From: Gammaproteobacteria bacterium
GTDB taxonomy: Bacteria > Pseudomonadota > Gammaproteobacteria > UBA6186 > Azoamicaceae
NCBI GenBank assembly: GCA_018061325.1
Contig: JAGOUJ010000005.1
Span: 1 to 44,793 of the forward strand
DNA: 44,793 nucleotides
Direction of reading: 5' to 3'
Shown: piece after piece, positions 17,669 to 26,954 of the stretch
Layout of the letters: each line of letters begins with the position of its first letter
Position numbering within the stretch: position 1 is the stretch's first letter
Program-made: the position numbers and the translations under genes
The notes under the pieces: model-generated
What the model saw: the letters and a program-made list of their open reading frames with translations, nothing else
Database searches by the model: none
What the model was told of the DNA's origin: nothing

Positions 17669-18688
17669 ATGAAACGAGGGATCTTGCTGATTAATCTTGG
17701 CACGCCTGCTGCGCCGACGACGCCTGCGGTGCGTCGTTATTTGGAACAATTTCTGATGGATCCGCGTGTCATAGATATTCCTTGGCTATTCCGTTTCTTG
17801 TTGGTTTATGGAGTCATTGGACCCTTACGTTCTAAAAAATCAGCGGCAGCCTATCAGGCTATATGGACGGAAGCCGGATCGCCTTTGCTAGTTCATAGTT
17901 TGACCTTGCAACAAGCGTTATCTGCACGCTTAGGATCCGATTTTGTGGTGAGCCTAGGAATGCGCTACGGACAACCCAGTATTCAAGAGGCCTTAAGAGT
18001 TCTACAACATCAAAAGGTTGATCACTTAACGATTATTCCCTTGTTTCCTCAATATGCTTCCGCCTCTACCGGTTCTGCCCTTGAAGCCACCCTTAACATA
18101 TTGGCCACGCAAAATACTATTCCGAATATTCGTGTCATCCGAGATTTTTATAGTCTACCGGGCTATATTGATGCTTACGCAGATTTAATCCAGCAACACA
18201 TTCAAGATAAACCCATCGATCGCATACTGTTTAGTTATCATGGCTTACCCGAGCGACAGATTAAGAAAACGCGCTGTCAAGCAAGCTGTCTGCAATCTAA
18301 TACTTCGAACCCTTGCAAAAACATGGATAAAAGCAACAGCGATTGTTACCGGGCCCAATGCTATGAAACAACGCGTCTGATCGCACAAAAACTGGCATTA
18401 CGGTCGGATCAGTACCAGGTTTGCTTTCAATCGCGCCTGGGTCGAACACCCTGGATTAAACCTTATACCGATCAAGTACTGATTGACTTAAGCAAACAAA
18501 GGGTACGCAATATTGCAGTTGTCTGCCCTTCTTTCGTCAGTGACTGCTTAGAAACATTGGAAGAAATCAATATCCGTGCGCGTACGCAATGGCAAGCTTT
18601 GGGGGGTGATAGCTTTGTATTTATACCTTGTATCAACAGCCATCCTATATGGGTAGAAGCTTTGGCACAAAGCATACGCCTCCCCTAG
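17669..18688 (+). CDS. hemH: Ferrochelatase
   Basis: This enzyme inserts Fe2+ into protoporphyrin IX, the last step of protohaem synthesis. The 339-aa protein has GILLINLGTPAAPTTPAVRRYLEQFL at the N-terminus and RYGQPSI. The catalytic H191 lies in FSYHGLPERQ, and QSRLGRTPWIKPYTDQ and CPSFVSDCLETLEEI follow. A Cys-rich loop (residues ~204-231, six cysteines) follows the catalytic His and is reminiscent of the extra Cys-containing segment seen in some proteobacterial enzymes. The start is only 10 nt after a 53-nt palindrome, and there is no separate good SD. Haem made here could serve SdhCD. Confidence 0.97.
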   Translation: MKRGILLINLGTPAAPTTPAVRRYLEQFLMDPRVIDIPWLFRFLLVYGVIGPLRSKKSAAAYQAIWTEAGSPLLVHSLTLQQALSARLGSDFVVSLGMRYGQPSIQEALRVLQHQKVDHLTIIPLFPQYASASTGSALEATLNILATQNTIPNIRVIRDFYSLPGYIDAYADLIQQHIQDKPIDRILFSYHGLPERQIKKTRCQASCLQSNTSNPCKNMDKSNSDCYRAQCYETTRLIAQKLALRSDQYQVCFQSRLGRTPWIKPYTDQVLIDLSKQRVRNIAVVCPSFVSDCLETLEEINIRARTQWQALGGDSFVFIPCINSHPIWVEALAQSIRLP

Positions 18689-18706
18689 AAAGGGGGTTTT
18701 TATTTT
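18682..18706 (+). terminator. Intrinsic terminator after hemH (possibly bidirectional)
   Basis: The stem CCCCT/AGGGG with loop AGAA, followed by TTTTTATTTT, overlaps the hemH stop codon. The opposite strand offers an A/T-rich flank for the convergent 852-aa gene, which ends at 18705. Confidence 0.75.
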
Positions 18707-21263
18707 ACGATTTTTTTCCACTCTTTTTGGGTAGACTAGACGATTTCGGGGGTGGAACGACTGCCACAGCGGTTGCAGGCACCTGTAAAGACTGTGGCGG
18801 TACAGCAACTGCTGCCACAGCCGATTGCGATGCTGCTGAAAGCAGCAAAGGGGCTGGCGCTGGACCTGCGTGGGATTGCATGGCAGCTTCTAGTTTACCC
18901 AATTTGAAAAGTGCTACTTTATAGAAAGAAAAAACTAGGATTTCTGCTTGAAAAGTAGGCATTAATCCTGGAAGTGTACTTAAATTTTTCAAGTAAACAT
19001 ACTTTTTAAAACCTTCTAAATTTTCACTGATTTGAAAATCAGCTTCAATGAGTACCTTAATAGCATCTATATTTAAAGGTTCTAATGCGCTACGCTGGGT
19101 AACAAGTAATTTAATGGCGCCCCATAAATCTATCGCTAACAAATCATGTTGAGTGCGTGAGATCTGCTTTAAATGCATAATAGCCTTATCAATGGCTTCG
19201 GTCGTTTGAGCCTGCTTCTTAAAAGATTCTGCCACTCGGCTCCCAAAAGAAAAAATCTTATGATCTAGAACCAATAAAGACTTTATACGATACGCATCAT
19301 GCATATCAGGAAAAGATGGCTGAGAAGCTAAATAGCGATTGGACTCTTCTTTTGAAGCATAGCATTCAATGCCCGAAGCCTGTATAGGTCCCATCATCGT
19401 ACGCAATGTTGAACCTTCGATGTTGACGAAATGAAACAATCCTGTGGCTAACCACGATAGGGCTACGCGATCGGTAAAGTATTGTGGCATACCATAGTTA
19501 TCCCAAAAACAACCCACTAAAAAATCAGAAGGTCCCCTTAGAATGTCTTTTATATCGTTCAATGCAACTGACCATGCGTCTGTGTCTGTGTCTGTGTCTG
19601 CACTTTCCAATGCAGAGGATGATAAAACAAGCTTACGTCCTTGATGAAAGGAAAATCTAGCAGGTGTATAATCGAGCAGTGCGCCGTATTCCATCAACAA
19701 TACTATATATTGATTGCTATCTGGATTCTCCTTATGGCCAAAAATAACACCTCTGAGCAAAGAAGAAAACAATGTATTACCCATGCCTAGTCTAATACCA
19801 GGACCATTGGGATTAAAACCATGCTCTAGAAATTTTCGAAAAATATTAAAATCATTCCGAAGATAGATTGTAAACAAAAAAGATCCTTGCAATAATAATT
19901 TTTCGTTTACAAAGAACGTGTGTTCTAATGCTTTTAAACACGATTGATAGAGATTGTACTTATTATTAAAATACCAATCGAGGATCTCTAGGTTTTTTTG
20001 AGCAATCTTTTTATCATCCACGCCATACACATAAGAGAGGCAATAAGAAAAAATTGACTTTATAACCGATAGATGTTCTTTTTCTGATAACCATTCAAGC
20101 ACCGATTGAACGGATTCGAAATGAGCATTTTTAAACAGATCGGCCACTTTGATAGCTCTTTGTGCCTGAGCCTCTGCTAATATTTTTTCTGATTTTTTAA
20201 GGTGCTTACTGAAGTTTTTTGGCGTTTCCCATACTGCATCAAAAAACATTAATTCTGCGATAGCCAAACGCAACGCATCCACCCCTGCAAAACCTTGAAA
20301 AAAGGCTCCGGTCGATTCTTTTAATAAAGCTTCAACCTTTTTTGATAAAGTCTGCATATTGACATACAGCTGCTGCCCCTGTTCAGTGGCTAATTGTTGA
20401 AGTGTTGGCAACACTAATACCGAAACAGGAGCCGATTCAGCCTCAAGGCCTACGTCTAAAATAGGGTCTAATACCTGAGGCGTCTGAACAGGCGGTACAA
20501 TACTTGGGATGGGCACAAGTCGATCAGCCTGATCACATAGAGCAAGCATGCGCTCAATAAAAGACCATGAGGCCTTTGAAGCACTGGAATCATCATACGT
20601 ATCTAATGCCACAAGGGATTCTAAAAAGGCTACTGCTTTTGTACGGTATGCATCTCTGCCATTTTTTGTTTTTAGATGAATACTCAGTGCAGAAAGTTCT
20701 TGCTCAATATTTTCTGATTTTTTAAGTGCATCTCTATAACGTTTTGAATACTCAGACAATAAATCTTGCAATAGTAAAGAAGCACTCTGGGAAAACCCAA
20801 TGATTGCCTTGATTTGATGGGTATCAAGTTCGAATCGTTCATCACTCATAAACTGATCATCAACACACTGTTTTTTTGCTCGCACAGACCAGAGCGCTAT
20901 TTTTTTGTCAAAATAAACATGCACAATGATGGCTGTCCTATCTTGAGGATTTCTATAGATCAGGGTCCCATGCGCCAAACTTAACCAATCATGCTGATTA
21001 GAATATTGACTGTCTATCGTTAGGTGATGCTCATCTAGGGTATAACCTTCCCTTGCAAAAAAATGCGTTGCATCTGCATCCGCTTTAATATCAAAACTTA
21101 AGAGATAGGCTTCTCGGTTTTCATTTTTTAAGTGTTTGAAAACATAGGGTTTGAGAAGAGCATGCTCTTCTGCTTGTAAACGCCCTACCAAAGTAAATAG
21201 AAAACTGGGAATGGTTGCTACGGGTTGTTCAGTATTTGTGTGTACTTGCAAGGATGATAACAT
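18705..21263 (-). CDS. Large protein of unknown function, candidate host-directed effector
   Basis: I cannot assign a family to this 852-aa protein. It lacks a signal peptide and membrane helices. Visible parts are a mixed N-terminal domain (1-~170), a helical region with coiled-coil-like stretches (~180-340), and a Pro-rich linker (PIPSIVPPVQTPQVLDP). A central segment carries weak ankyrin-like units (LRNDFNIFRKFLEHGFNPNGPG and QYIVLLMEYGALLDY). The Ala/Pro-rich tail ends in a basic cluster (KKSGKKS). An in-frame hexamer microsatellite encodes DTDTDTD. The ATG has GGAG 8 nt upstream. Large, soluble, lineage-restricted proteins with ankyrin-like units and a basic tail are common among secreted effectors of Legionellales, which is the basis for the suggestion. 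Confidence 0.6.
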   Translation of the reverse strand: MLSSLQVHTNTEQPVATIPSFLFTLVGRLQAEEHALLKPYVFKHLKNENREAYLLSFDIKADADATHFFAREGYTLDEHHLTIDSQYSNQHDWLSLAHGTLIYRNPQDRTAIIVHVYFDKKIALWSVRAKKQCVDDQFMSDERFELDTHQIKAIIGFSQSASLLLQDLLSEYSKRYRDALKKSENIEQELSALSIHLKTKNGRDAYRTKAVAFLESLVALDTYDDSSASKASWSFIERMLALCDQADRLVPIPSIVPPVQTPQVLDPILDVGLEAESAPVSVLVLPTLQQLATEQGQQLYVNMQTLSKKVEALLKESTGAFFQGFAGVDALRLAIAELMFFDAVWETPKNFSKHLKKSEKILAEAQAQRAIKVADLFKNAHFESVQSVLEWLSEKEHLSVIKSIFSYCLSYVYGVDDKKIAQKNLEILDWYFNNKYNLYQSCLKALEHTFFVNEKLLLQGSFLFTIYLRNDFNIFRKFLEHGFNPNGPGIRLGMGNTLFSSLLRGVIFGHKENPDSNQYIVLLMEYGALLDYTPARFSFHQGRKLVLSSSALESADTDTDTDAWSVALNDIKDILRGPSDFLVGCFWDNYGMPQYFTDRVALSWLATGLFHFVNIEGSTLRTMMGPIQASGIECYASKEESNRYLASQPSFPDMHDAYRIKSLLVLDHKIFSFGSRVAESFKKQAQTTEAIDKAIMHLKQISRTQHDLLAIDLWGAIKLLVTQRSALEPLNIDAIKVLIEADFQISENLEGFKKYVYLKNLSTLPGLMPTFQAEILVFSFYKVALFKLGKLEAAMQSHAGPAPAPLLLSAASQSAVAAVAVPPQSLQVPATAVAVVPPPKSSSLPKKSGKKS
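19578..19600. repeat. GTCTGT hexamer microsatellite
   Basis: Nearly four copies of a 6-bp unit lie inside the 852-aa gene and encode alternating Asp-Thr. Unit gain or loss would change length without shifting the frame. Confidence 0.85.
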
Positions 21264-21358
21264 TGATGAATCTCCGTACTTTGCGTTCTTATTATTTTTT
21301 ATTTGCCCCTTATAACATAGGTATTTTATAAAAAAAAGCTATTTACTTGTCTTTCTTT

Positions 21359-21793
21359 TTAATTTTCTAAGGGTCTGAGATCTTTTCGGACTTTGTCTAA
21401 AATACCGTTCACAAATTTATGGCTATCGGGTGCGGCAAAGGTTTTGGCAAGTTCTAAGGCTTCATTAATCACAACCCGATAAGGAATTTCTAGGTGTTCT
21501 TTGAGTTCGTAAACGGCAATACGCAAAATCGTAAGCTCAATTAAACCCAAATCACGCAGATTGCGACTTAAATGAGGTTCAAAGCATTTATCCAAAATAC
21601 TTAACTCGGTTGGAATACTATGTAAAAGAATCTGAAAATAGGCGCTATCAACCTCGCCGTGTTGATGCTCAGATAATGTATAGGTTTCGACATCCGCCAA
21701 AGGGTTTTGACTGACGCTCCAACCATAAAGAGCTTGTAGCGCATAGCGCCTCGCCCTTCTTCTGCCACTAAAGGATGGTTTAAGATCACTCAT
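21359..21793 (-). CDS. nusB: Transcription antitermination factor NusB
   Basis: NusB binds boxA RNA with NusE (S10) to allow antitermination in rRNA operons. The 144-aa all-helical protein shows [18 protein letters not shown] at the N-terminus and [32 protein letters not shown] at the C-terminus, both highly characteristic. The ATG at 21793 overlaps the end of nrdR by 8 nt and is preferred to an in-frame TTG at 21805. Order glyA-nrdR-nusB on one strand suggests a single operon; the usual ribE/ribH partners are not present here. Confidence 0.96.
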   Translation of the reverse strand: MSDLKPSFSGRRRARRYALQALYGWSVSQNPLADVETYTLSEHQHGEVDSAYFQILLHSIPTELSILDKCFEPHLSRNLRDLGLIELTILRIAVYELKEHLEIPYRVVINEALELAKTFAAPDSHKFVNGILDKVRKDLRPLEN

Positions 21794-22256
21794 GATGGGC
21801 TTCAACAGGCTTTTCTAAACGTGCAATCTCTTTGGTAAATTCATTCACATCTTGAAAACAACGATAGACCGATGCAAAGCGCACATAGGCAATCTCATCC
21901 AATGCTTTTAATTCTTCCATCACCCACTCACCTACTATTTTTGTTTCTACTTCTCGTTCACTCGATGCTCTTAATTTATCGATAATCCGGTTTAAGGCTG
22001 CATCAACCGCTTCGGTACGCACGGGCCGTTTTTCTAAAGCACGCAAAAGACCTGCCCGTAGTTTTTCTTCTCTAAACTGCTCGCAACGACCATCGCGTTT
22101 CAGAAGTCTTGGCACATAAAGCTCGGTGGTCTCATAGGTAGTAAAGCGTGCATTACACCCTACACACTCTCGACGACGTCTCACCTGATCGCCTTCTCCC
22201 ACTAAGCGAGAGTCTACCACTTTTGTATCTGCGGTGGCACAAAAAGGACAACGCAT
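21786..22256 (-). CDS. nrdR: Transcriptional repressor NrdR
   Basis: NrdR is a zinc-ribbon/ATP-cone regulator that represses ribonucleotide reductase genes according to dATP/ATP level. The 156-aa protein has the zinc ribbon CPFC...VVDSR...[17 protein letters not shown], with the paired Cys at 3/6 and 31/34-like positions. An ATP-cone domain ([23 protein letters not shown]) and [14 protein letters not shown] follow. It starts in the stop codon of glyA (TAATG), implying coupled translation. Length is typical. Confidence 0.97.
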   Translation of the reverse strand: MRCPFCATADTKVVDSRLVGEGDQVRRRRECVGCNARFTTYETTELYVPRLLKRDGRCEQFREEKLRAGLLRALEKRPVRTEAVDAALNRIIDKLRASSEREVETKIVGEWVMEELKALDEIAYVRFASVYRCFQDVNEFTKEIARLEKPVEAHHE

Positions 22257-23515
22257 TAGGCATACACCGGAAAACGTCTACACAGGTCTAAGACCTCTGT
22301 ACGTATACGTTGAATAACTGTGTTATCGGAAGGATTGCTTAAAATCGCTGCGATCCCATCCACCAGACACTGTACTTCGGGTTCTTTAAACCCGCGTGTG
22401 GTAATCGCCGGGGTACCTATGCGCAATCCACTGGTTACCACAGGGCCTAAGGGATCATTCGGAATGGTGTTTTTATTCAAGGTAATATTGGCCTGTTCTA
22501 AAAGCGTTTCGGCTTGCTGACCCGTGATGGATTGCTCTGAGAGATCCACTAAAAATAAATGATTATCGGTACCCCCAGAGATAATCTTAAAGCCTTTTTT
22601 CATAAGACCCGCTGCAAAAAAACGTGCATTGTCTAAGATTTGCTGTTGATAGTTTTTAAACGCCGGATCGAGCGCCTCTTTAAAAGCCACGGCTTTGGCA
22701 GCGATGACGTGCATAAGAGGGCCCCCTTGTAAACCTGGAAAAACAGCAGCATTCAGCTTTTTTTCAATCGCGGGATTCGCACGCGCTAAAACCAAGCCCC
22801 CACGCGGACCTCTTAAGGTTTTATGCGTGGTAGAGGTTGTGACATCGGCAATATCGACCGGTGAAGGGTATAAACCCGTGGCGACTAAACCGGCCACATG
22901 GGCCATATCGACCATTAAATAAGCACCTATGCTGTCGGCAATCGCTCGAAAGGCCTGCCAATCAACGATTCGAGAATAGGCTGAAAAGCCGGCCACAATG
23001 AGTTTAGGTTTATGTTCCAGCGCAAGGGCACGCACCTCATCATAATCGATCAGACCCGTTTCAGGCTTTACGCCATATTGAATGGCTTTATAACAACAAC
23101 CTGAGAAGTTAAAAGCAGCCCCATGGGTTAAATGCCCCCCATGAGTTAAGCGCATCCCGAGAATGGTATCGCCGGGAGACAATAAAGCCATATAGGCGAC
23201 TGCATTCGCTTGTGAGCCGGAATGTGGCTGCACATTGGCATAGGCGGCCCCAAAGAGTTCTTTGGCACGTGTTATCGCCAGTTGTTCGGCTTGATCAACA
23301 TATTCACAGCCCCCATAGTAACGCTTACCCGGGTAGCCTTCGGCATATTTATTGGTTAAAACAGAACCTTGCACGGCTAAAACCCTAGGGCTCACGTAAT
23401 TCTCGGAGGCAATGAGTTCGATATGATCTTCCTGACGCTGCTGCTCACCCATAATCGCCGCCCACAGGCGGGGGTCGAAATCGGTTAGGGTCTGATCGGA
23501 ATAAAAATGGGCCAT
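22256..23515 (-). CDS. glyA: Serine hydroxymethyltransferase
   Basis: This PLP enzyme converts serine and tetrahydrofolate to glycine and methylene-THF, the main one-carbon source. The 419-aa product has [37 protein letters not shown], the folate/PLP segments QPHSGSQAN and [12 protein letters not shown], and the PLP-Lys motif [13 protein letters not shown]. It ends with the standard [15 protein letters not shown] region. It heads the glyA-nrdR-nusB group; its leader (23516-23613) contains no recognised riboswitch. Confidence 0.98.
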   Translation of the reverse strand: MAHFYSDQTLTDFDPRLWAAIMGEQQRQEDHIELIASENYVSPRVLAVQGSVLTNKYAEGYPGKRYYGGCEYVDQAEQLAITRAKELFGAAYANVQPHSGSQANAVAYMALLSPGDTILGMRLTHGGHLTHGAAFNFSGCCYKAIQYGVKPETGLIDYDEVRALALEHKPKLIVAGFSAYSRIVDWQAFRAIADSIGAYLMVDMAHVAGLVATGLYPSPVDIADVTTSTTHKTLRGPRGGLVLARANPAIEKKLNAAVFPGLQGGPLMHVIAAKAVAFKEALDPAFKNYQQQILDNARFFAAGLMKKGFKIISGGTDNHLFLVDLSEQSITGQQAETLLEQANITLNKNTIPNDPLGPVVTSGLRIGTPAITTRGFKEPEVQCLVDGIAAILSNPSDNTVIQRIRTEVLDLCRRFPVYA

Positions 23516-23613
23516 CCAGCTCTCCGAGATAGGGCTATTGGGATACAGGGCTGACCAAAGAAAGACCGAGCCCTACAGGGTGCTATTCTACCTGACTTAG
23601 ATAGTATTAGCTA

Positions 23614-24348
23614 TCACCCTCGCTGACGCAGGGCTTCGTACAGACATACACCGGTTGCCACCGAGACATTGAGACTCGACACAGCACCCCGCATAGGGAT
23701 TTCGACCAACCAATCGCATTGTTCCTCGGTGAGATGTCGTAAGCCTGTGCCTTCTGCACCTAGGACGATACAGAGGGGGCTATTCAAATCGATTTCATAC
23801 AGAGTCTTCGGTGCACCTAGGCTTGCGCCTACCATCCAGATACCTTGTTTTTTCAAATCGCGCATACAACGTGCTAAATTTTGAACCTGTATAAGAGGAA
23901 TGGTTTCTGCTGCACCACAGGCAACCTTATGCACCACCGGACTTAAGTGGGCGGCTTGATGCTTAGGAATAATCACGGCATGCACCCCGGCGGCATCGGC
24001 GGTACGCAGACAAGCGCCTAAATTGTGGGGATCTTGTACACCATCTAAGATTAATAAAAAGGGTTTAGGATGACGTGCAATCAGCCCTTCAAGATCGTGT
24101 TCGCTCAAGGCTGCTTGCGCACGCACCCGAGCCACGAGGCCTTGATGCTTATCCGTCCCTACGGATTGATCTAAGGTTTTTCTAGGCAGGGATTGTACAG
24201 AAAGACCTAGGGCACGTGCTTCGGAGATAATCGGATCAAGACGCGCAGGCTCGGCATTGTCGGCCACATGCAGTTCTAAAAGACGTTCGGGTGCTGTACA
24301 CAATAATGTTTGAATGGGATGGATCCCGTATAACCAATGATCAGCCAT
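23614..24348 (-). CDS. rlmB: 23S rRNA (guanosine-2'-O-)-methyltransferase RlmB
   Basis: This SpoU-class SPOUT methyltransferase methylates 23S rRNA G2251 (E. coli numbering). The 244-aa protein has an N-terminal substrate-binding domain (WLYGIHPIQTLL). The three SPOUT motifs follow: LDGVQDPHNLGACLRTADAAG, LVLGAEGTGLR-like (IVLGAEGTGLRHLTEEQCD), and IPMRGAVSSLNVSVATGVCLYEALRQR. Its start overlaps the rnr stop by one base, reproducing the rnr-rlmB pair common in gammaproteobacteria. Confidence 0.97.
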   Translation of the reverse strand: MADHWLYGIHPIQTLLCTAPERLLELHVADNAEPARLDPIISEARALGLSVQSLPRKTLDQSVGTDKHQGLVARVRAQAALSEHDLEGLIARHPKPFLLILDGVQDPHNLGACLRTADAAGVHAVIIPKHQAAHLSPVVHKVACGAAETIPLIQVQNLARCMRDLKKQGIWMVGASLGAPKTLYEIDLNSPLCIVLGAEGTGLRHLTEEQCDWLVEIPMRGAVSSLNVSVATGVCLYEALRQRG

Positions 24349-26666
24349 TATTTCGCAGCCTTTTTGCGACCTGCCCCTAGGGCTTGCCCTTTGCGCGAAG
24401 ACTTGCCTCTATAGGCTTTCTTTTTGCGGGGTTTTTGATCCTTGCTGGGTGCGGGCTGCGACGCTCCCACCAATTCAAAGTCGATTTTACGATCATCCAC
24501 ATCCACCTTAAGGACCTTCACCTGCACGCTATCGCCCAGCTTATAGCTAACACCACTGCGTTCGCCCACTAAACGATGATGAATGGCATCGAAATAATAA
24601 TAATCATTGCGAAGACTGGTCACATGCACTAAGCCATCGATATACATCTCTTTTAATTCTGCAAAAAAACCAAAGCGTGTTACCCCTGAAATAAGCGCCG
24701 TAAAGACCTCGCCCACATGTTGCTGAATATATTGGCACTTAAGCCAACGCGTGACATCACGTGTTGCATCATCGGCACGTCTTTCGGTCATCGACACATG
24801 TTCACCCACACGTGCAAGCCTTTGTTGTGCCTCTTCGCTCTTTGCCTGCGCTTGTTTTTTCTCAGTCCATTGACTGCGTAAAAACAGCCGAATCTGGCGA
24901 TGCACTAAGAGATCGGGATAGCGTCGAATAGGAGACGTAAAATGCGCATACATCGGATAGGCTAAGCCAAAATGACCTAGATTATCTTTGGCATAGACCG
25001 CCTGCGATAAGGATCGTAATAAAACGGTTTGAATAATAGGCGCATCCGCGCGTTTTTGTACTGAATGCAAGAGCTTGGCATAATCTAAGGGTTCCGGATC
25101 GTCCCCTCCGCCCAACGACAAGGCTAATTCACTCAGGAAAATACGCAGATCGGCGAGTTTTTCTTTGGAAGGCCCCTGATGATTGCGATAAAGCCCGGGT
25201 AATTTATGCTTTTTCAAAAAGCGGGCACAGGCCACATTGGCACATAACATACATTCTTCAATAATACGATGCGCATCGTTACGATGCACAGGCTCGATAC
25301 GCTCAATTTTTCGATTTTCCCCGAAAATGATGCGTGTTTCGGCACTTTCGAACTCCACGGCTCCCCGCACTTCCCGCGCAACTTTTAACACTTTATACAG
25401 TGCCTCTAAGCGCTGCAATACGGGCAAAATGGGCGCATAGGATGCATCTGCCGACAGATCGTTGGGACTCCGAAGCAGATCGGCAACGATCGTATAGGTA
25501 AGTCTGGCTTTGGAACAGATAATGGCTTCGTGAAAGGCATAGCGCGTTATTTTACCTTCAGCACTAATAGACATCACACAGGCCATACACAAGCGATCGA
25601 CATTCGGTTTTAAAGAACATAATTCATTGGAGAGCTGCTCTGGCAACATGGGAATGACTTTGCCTGGAAAATAAACCGAATTACCACGCAGCTCAGCTTC
25701 AGTATCCAAGGCGGTGGCGTGACGCACATAATAGCTGACATCGGCAATCGCCACGATTAGGCTAAAACCACCGTCTTTTTTCGCCTCGCAATACACAGCA
25801 TCATCAAAATCTTTGGCATCTTCACCATCAATCGTTACCAAAGGTAAATCACGTAAATCGAGGCGATTTTTTAAGGCAGCGGCAGGAATAGTGTCTCCGA
25901 AGGCCTCGGCTTCTAAAAGCGCTGCCTCGGACCATACATGGGGTAATTCATAGGCTCGCATGGCGGCTTCTATTTCAATACCGGGTGTCTCTTCACTCCC
26001 TAGTATTTCCACTACTTGACCCAGGGGATCGGACCAACGCGAAGACTGTTTGAGCAGCTCAACCACAACCATTTGTCCATCCATCGCTGCATGTTCTTTC
26101 CCTTGTGGGATCAAAATATCACGCACCACTTCTTTTTCTTTGCTATGCGGTATCACATGAGAAAAACCCGCTTCTTGTATAAAACGCCCGGTAATTAAGA
26201 CGCGCTGCTGTTCGAGAATTTCTAGGAGTTTGGCGCTACGCAATACTGTGCTATCGGATTCTGTGGTAGCTACCAACACTCTATTACCCGTATACACAGG
26301 CTCTGTTCCTTCCCAAGCTAAACTAAGACGCGCCGTGCCATCTTTAGGGAGGATCCACACTTTGCGCTGTTTACCCTTTTCAACCAAAACAGTACCTTCC
26401 ACCACAATACGTTGGGGCGCGATACAAAAATAGCCACCTTTGAGGCGATCAAGCTGACCATCTCGTAACATAGCTTTGATTCTGCGATGTAAGGCTTCCT
26501 GCCTATCCTCTTCCACAAGATTGAGTTCTTCGAGGAGTTCGGTATAAAGGGCAGGCTCCCCTCGATGCTTTAAGTGCTCGAGAATATATTCACGGCTGGG
26601 AATAGGATTTTCATAGCGCGTGGCTTCTCGAGAGGCATGGGGATCTTTAGGGGTTTGTTTAGACAT
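24348..26666 (-). CDS. rnr: Ribonuclease R
   Basis: This processive 3'-5' exoribonuclease degrades structured RNA and functions in stress and RNA quality control. The 772-aa protein has an N-terminal HTH-like region (SREYILEHLKHRGEPALYTELLEEL) and cold-shock/OB domains (~80-220). The RNB catalytic domain has the metal-binding box DGEDAKDFDDAVYC at 280-293, and is followed by HFTSPIRRYPDLLVHRQI. A C-terminal S1 domain (FTALISGVTRFGFFAELKEMYIDGLVHV) precedes the Lys-rich tail (KPRKKKAYRGKSSRKGQ...KKAAK). It is transcribed with rlmB. Confidence 0.98.
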   Translation of the reverse strand: MSKQTPKDPHASREATRYENPIPSREYILEHLKHRGEPALYTELLEELNLVEEDRQEALHRRIKAMLRDGQLDRLKGGYFCIAPQRIVVEGTVLVEKGKQRKVWILPKDGTARLSLAWEGTEPVYTGNRVLVATTESDSTVLRSAKLLEILEQQRVLITGRFIQEAGFSHVIPHSKEKEVVRDILIPQGKEHAAMDGQMVVVELLKQSSRWSDPLGQVVEILGSEETPGIEIEAAMRAYELPHVWSEAALLEAEAFGDTIPAAALKNRLDLRDLPLVTIDGEDAKDFDDAVYCEAKKDGGFSLIVAIADVSYYVRHATALDTEAELRGNSVYFPGKVIPMLPEQLSNELCSLKPNVDRLCMACVMSISAEGKITRYAFHEAIICSKARLTYTIVADLLRSPNDLSADASYAPILPVLQRLEALYKVLKVAREVRGAVEFESAETRIIFGENRKIERIEPVHRNDAHRIIEECMLCANVACARFLKKHKLPGLYRNHQGPSKEKLADLRIFLSELALSLGGGDDPEPLDYAKLLHSVQKRADAPIIQTVLLRSLSQAVYAKDNLGHFGLAYPMYAHFTSPIRRYPDLLVHRQIRLFLRSQWTEKKQAQAKSEEAQQRLARVGEHVSMTERRADDATRDVTRWLKCQYIQQHVGEVFTALISGVTRFGFFAELKEMYIDGLVHVTSLRNDYYYFDAIHHRLVGERSGVSYKLGDSVQVKVLKVDVDDRKIDFELVGASQPAPSKDQKPRKKKAYRGKSSRKGQALGAGRKKAAK

Positions 26667-26721
26667 TGTATACTCGTTGCAATCTCATTTTAGATGTTCC
26701 CTACGCTGAGGTACCCAACTT

Positions 26722-26738
26722 GCCCCCTGAAAGGGGGC
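26722..26738. repeat. Short GC hairpin upstream of tRNA-Leu
   Basis: GCCCCCT-GAA-AGGGGGC forms a 7-bp stem between rnr and the tRNA-Leu promoter. It has no U-tract, so a terminator role is not established. Confidence 0.5.
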
Positions 26739-26805
26739 TTCGGACAACAGTTCCTCGCTCCAGGAAGACCTAAAATTCGTTTGCGATCAATATACTGGGT
26801 TACCA

Positions 26806-26834
26806 TTGACTTTGATCCGAAGGATCGCTACAGT
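26806..26834 (+). promoter_or_regulatory. Promoter for tRNA-Leu
   Basis: TTGACT (26806-26811), a 17-nt spacer and TACAGT (26829-26834) end 9 nt before the first base of the tRNA. Confidence 0.75.
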
Positions 26835-26843
26835 TTGCCTCTG

Positions 26844-26930
26844 GCCGAGGTGGTGAAATTGGTAGACACGCAAGCTTCAGGTGCTTGTGGGGGAAACTCC
26901 GTGGGGGTTCAAGTCCTCTCCTCGGCACCA
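26844..26930 (+). tRNA. tRNA-Leu (anticodon CAG)
   Basis: This 87-nt class II tRNA has acceptor stem GCCGAGG paired with CCTCGGC, followed by encoded ACCA. The D arm contains GGTGGTGAAATTGGTAGACACG, the anticodon stem-loop is CAAGC-TTCAGGT-GCTTG with anticodon CAG, a long variable arm follows, and the T arm contains GGGTTCAAGTCC-like sequence. It reads CUG leucine codons. It lies on the opposite strand to the convergent hflC gene, 24 nt from the hflC stop. Confidence 0.97.
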
Positions 26931-26954
26931 TGCAATTTTCTAACATGCCTTGCT

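Noticed and set aside
19578-19600. Phase-variable microsatellite in the 852-aa gene
   Set aside because: The unit is 6 bp, so copy-number change cannot switch the frame.
23516-23613. Riboswitch in the glyA leader
   Set aside because: A weak AGGGCT...AGCCCT pairing exists, but no known glycine or folate riboswitch core could be recognised in 98 nt.
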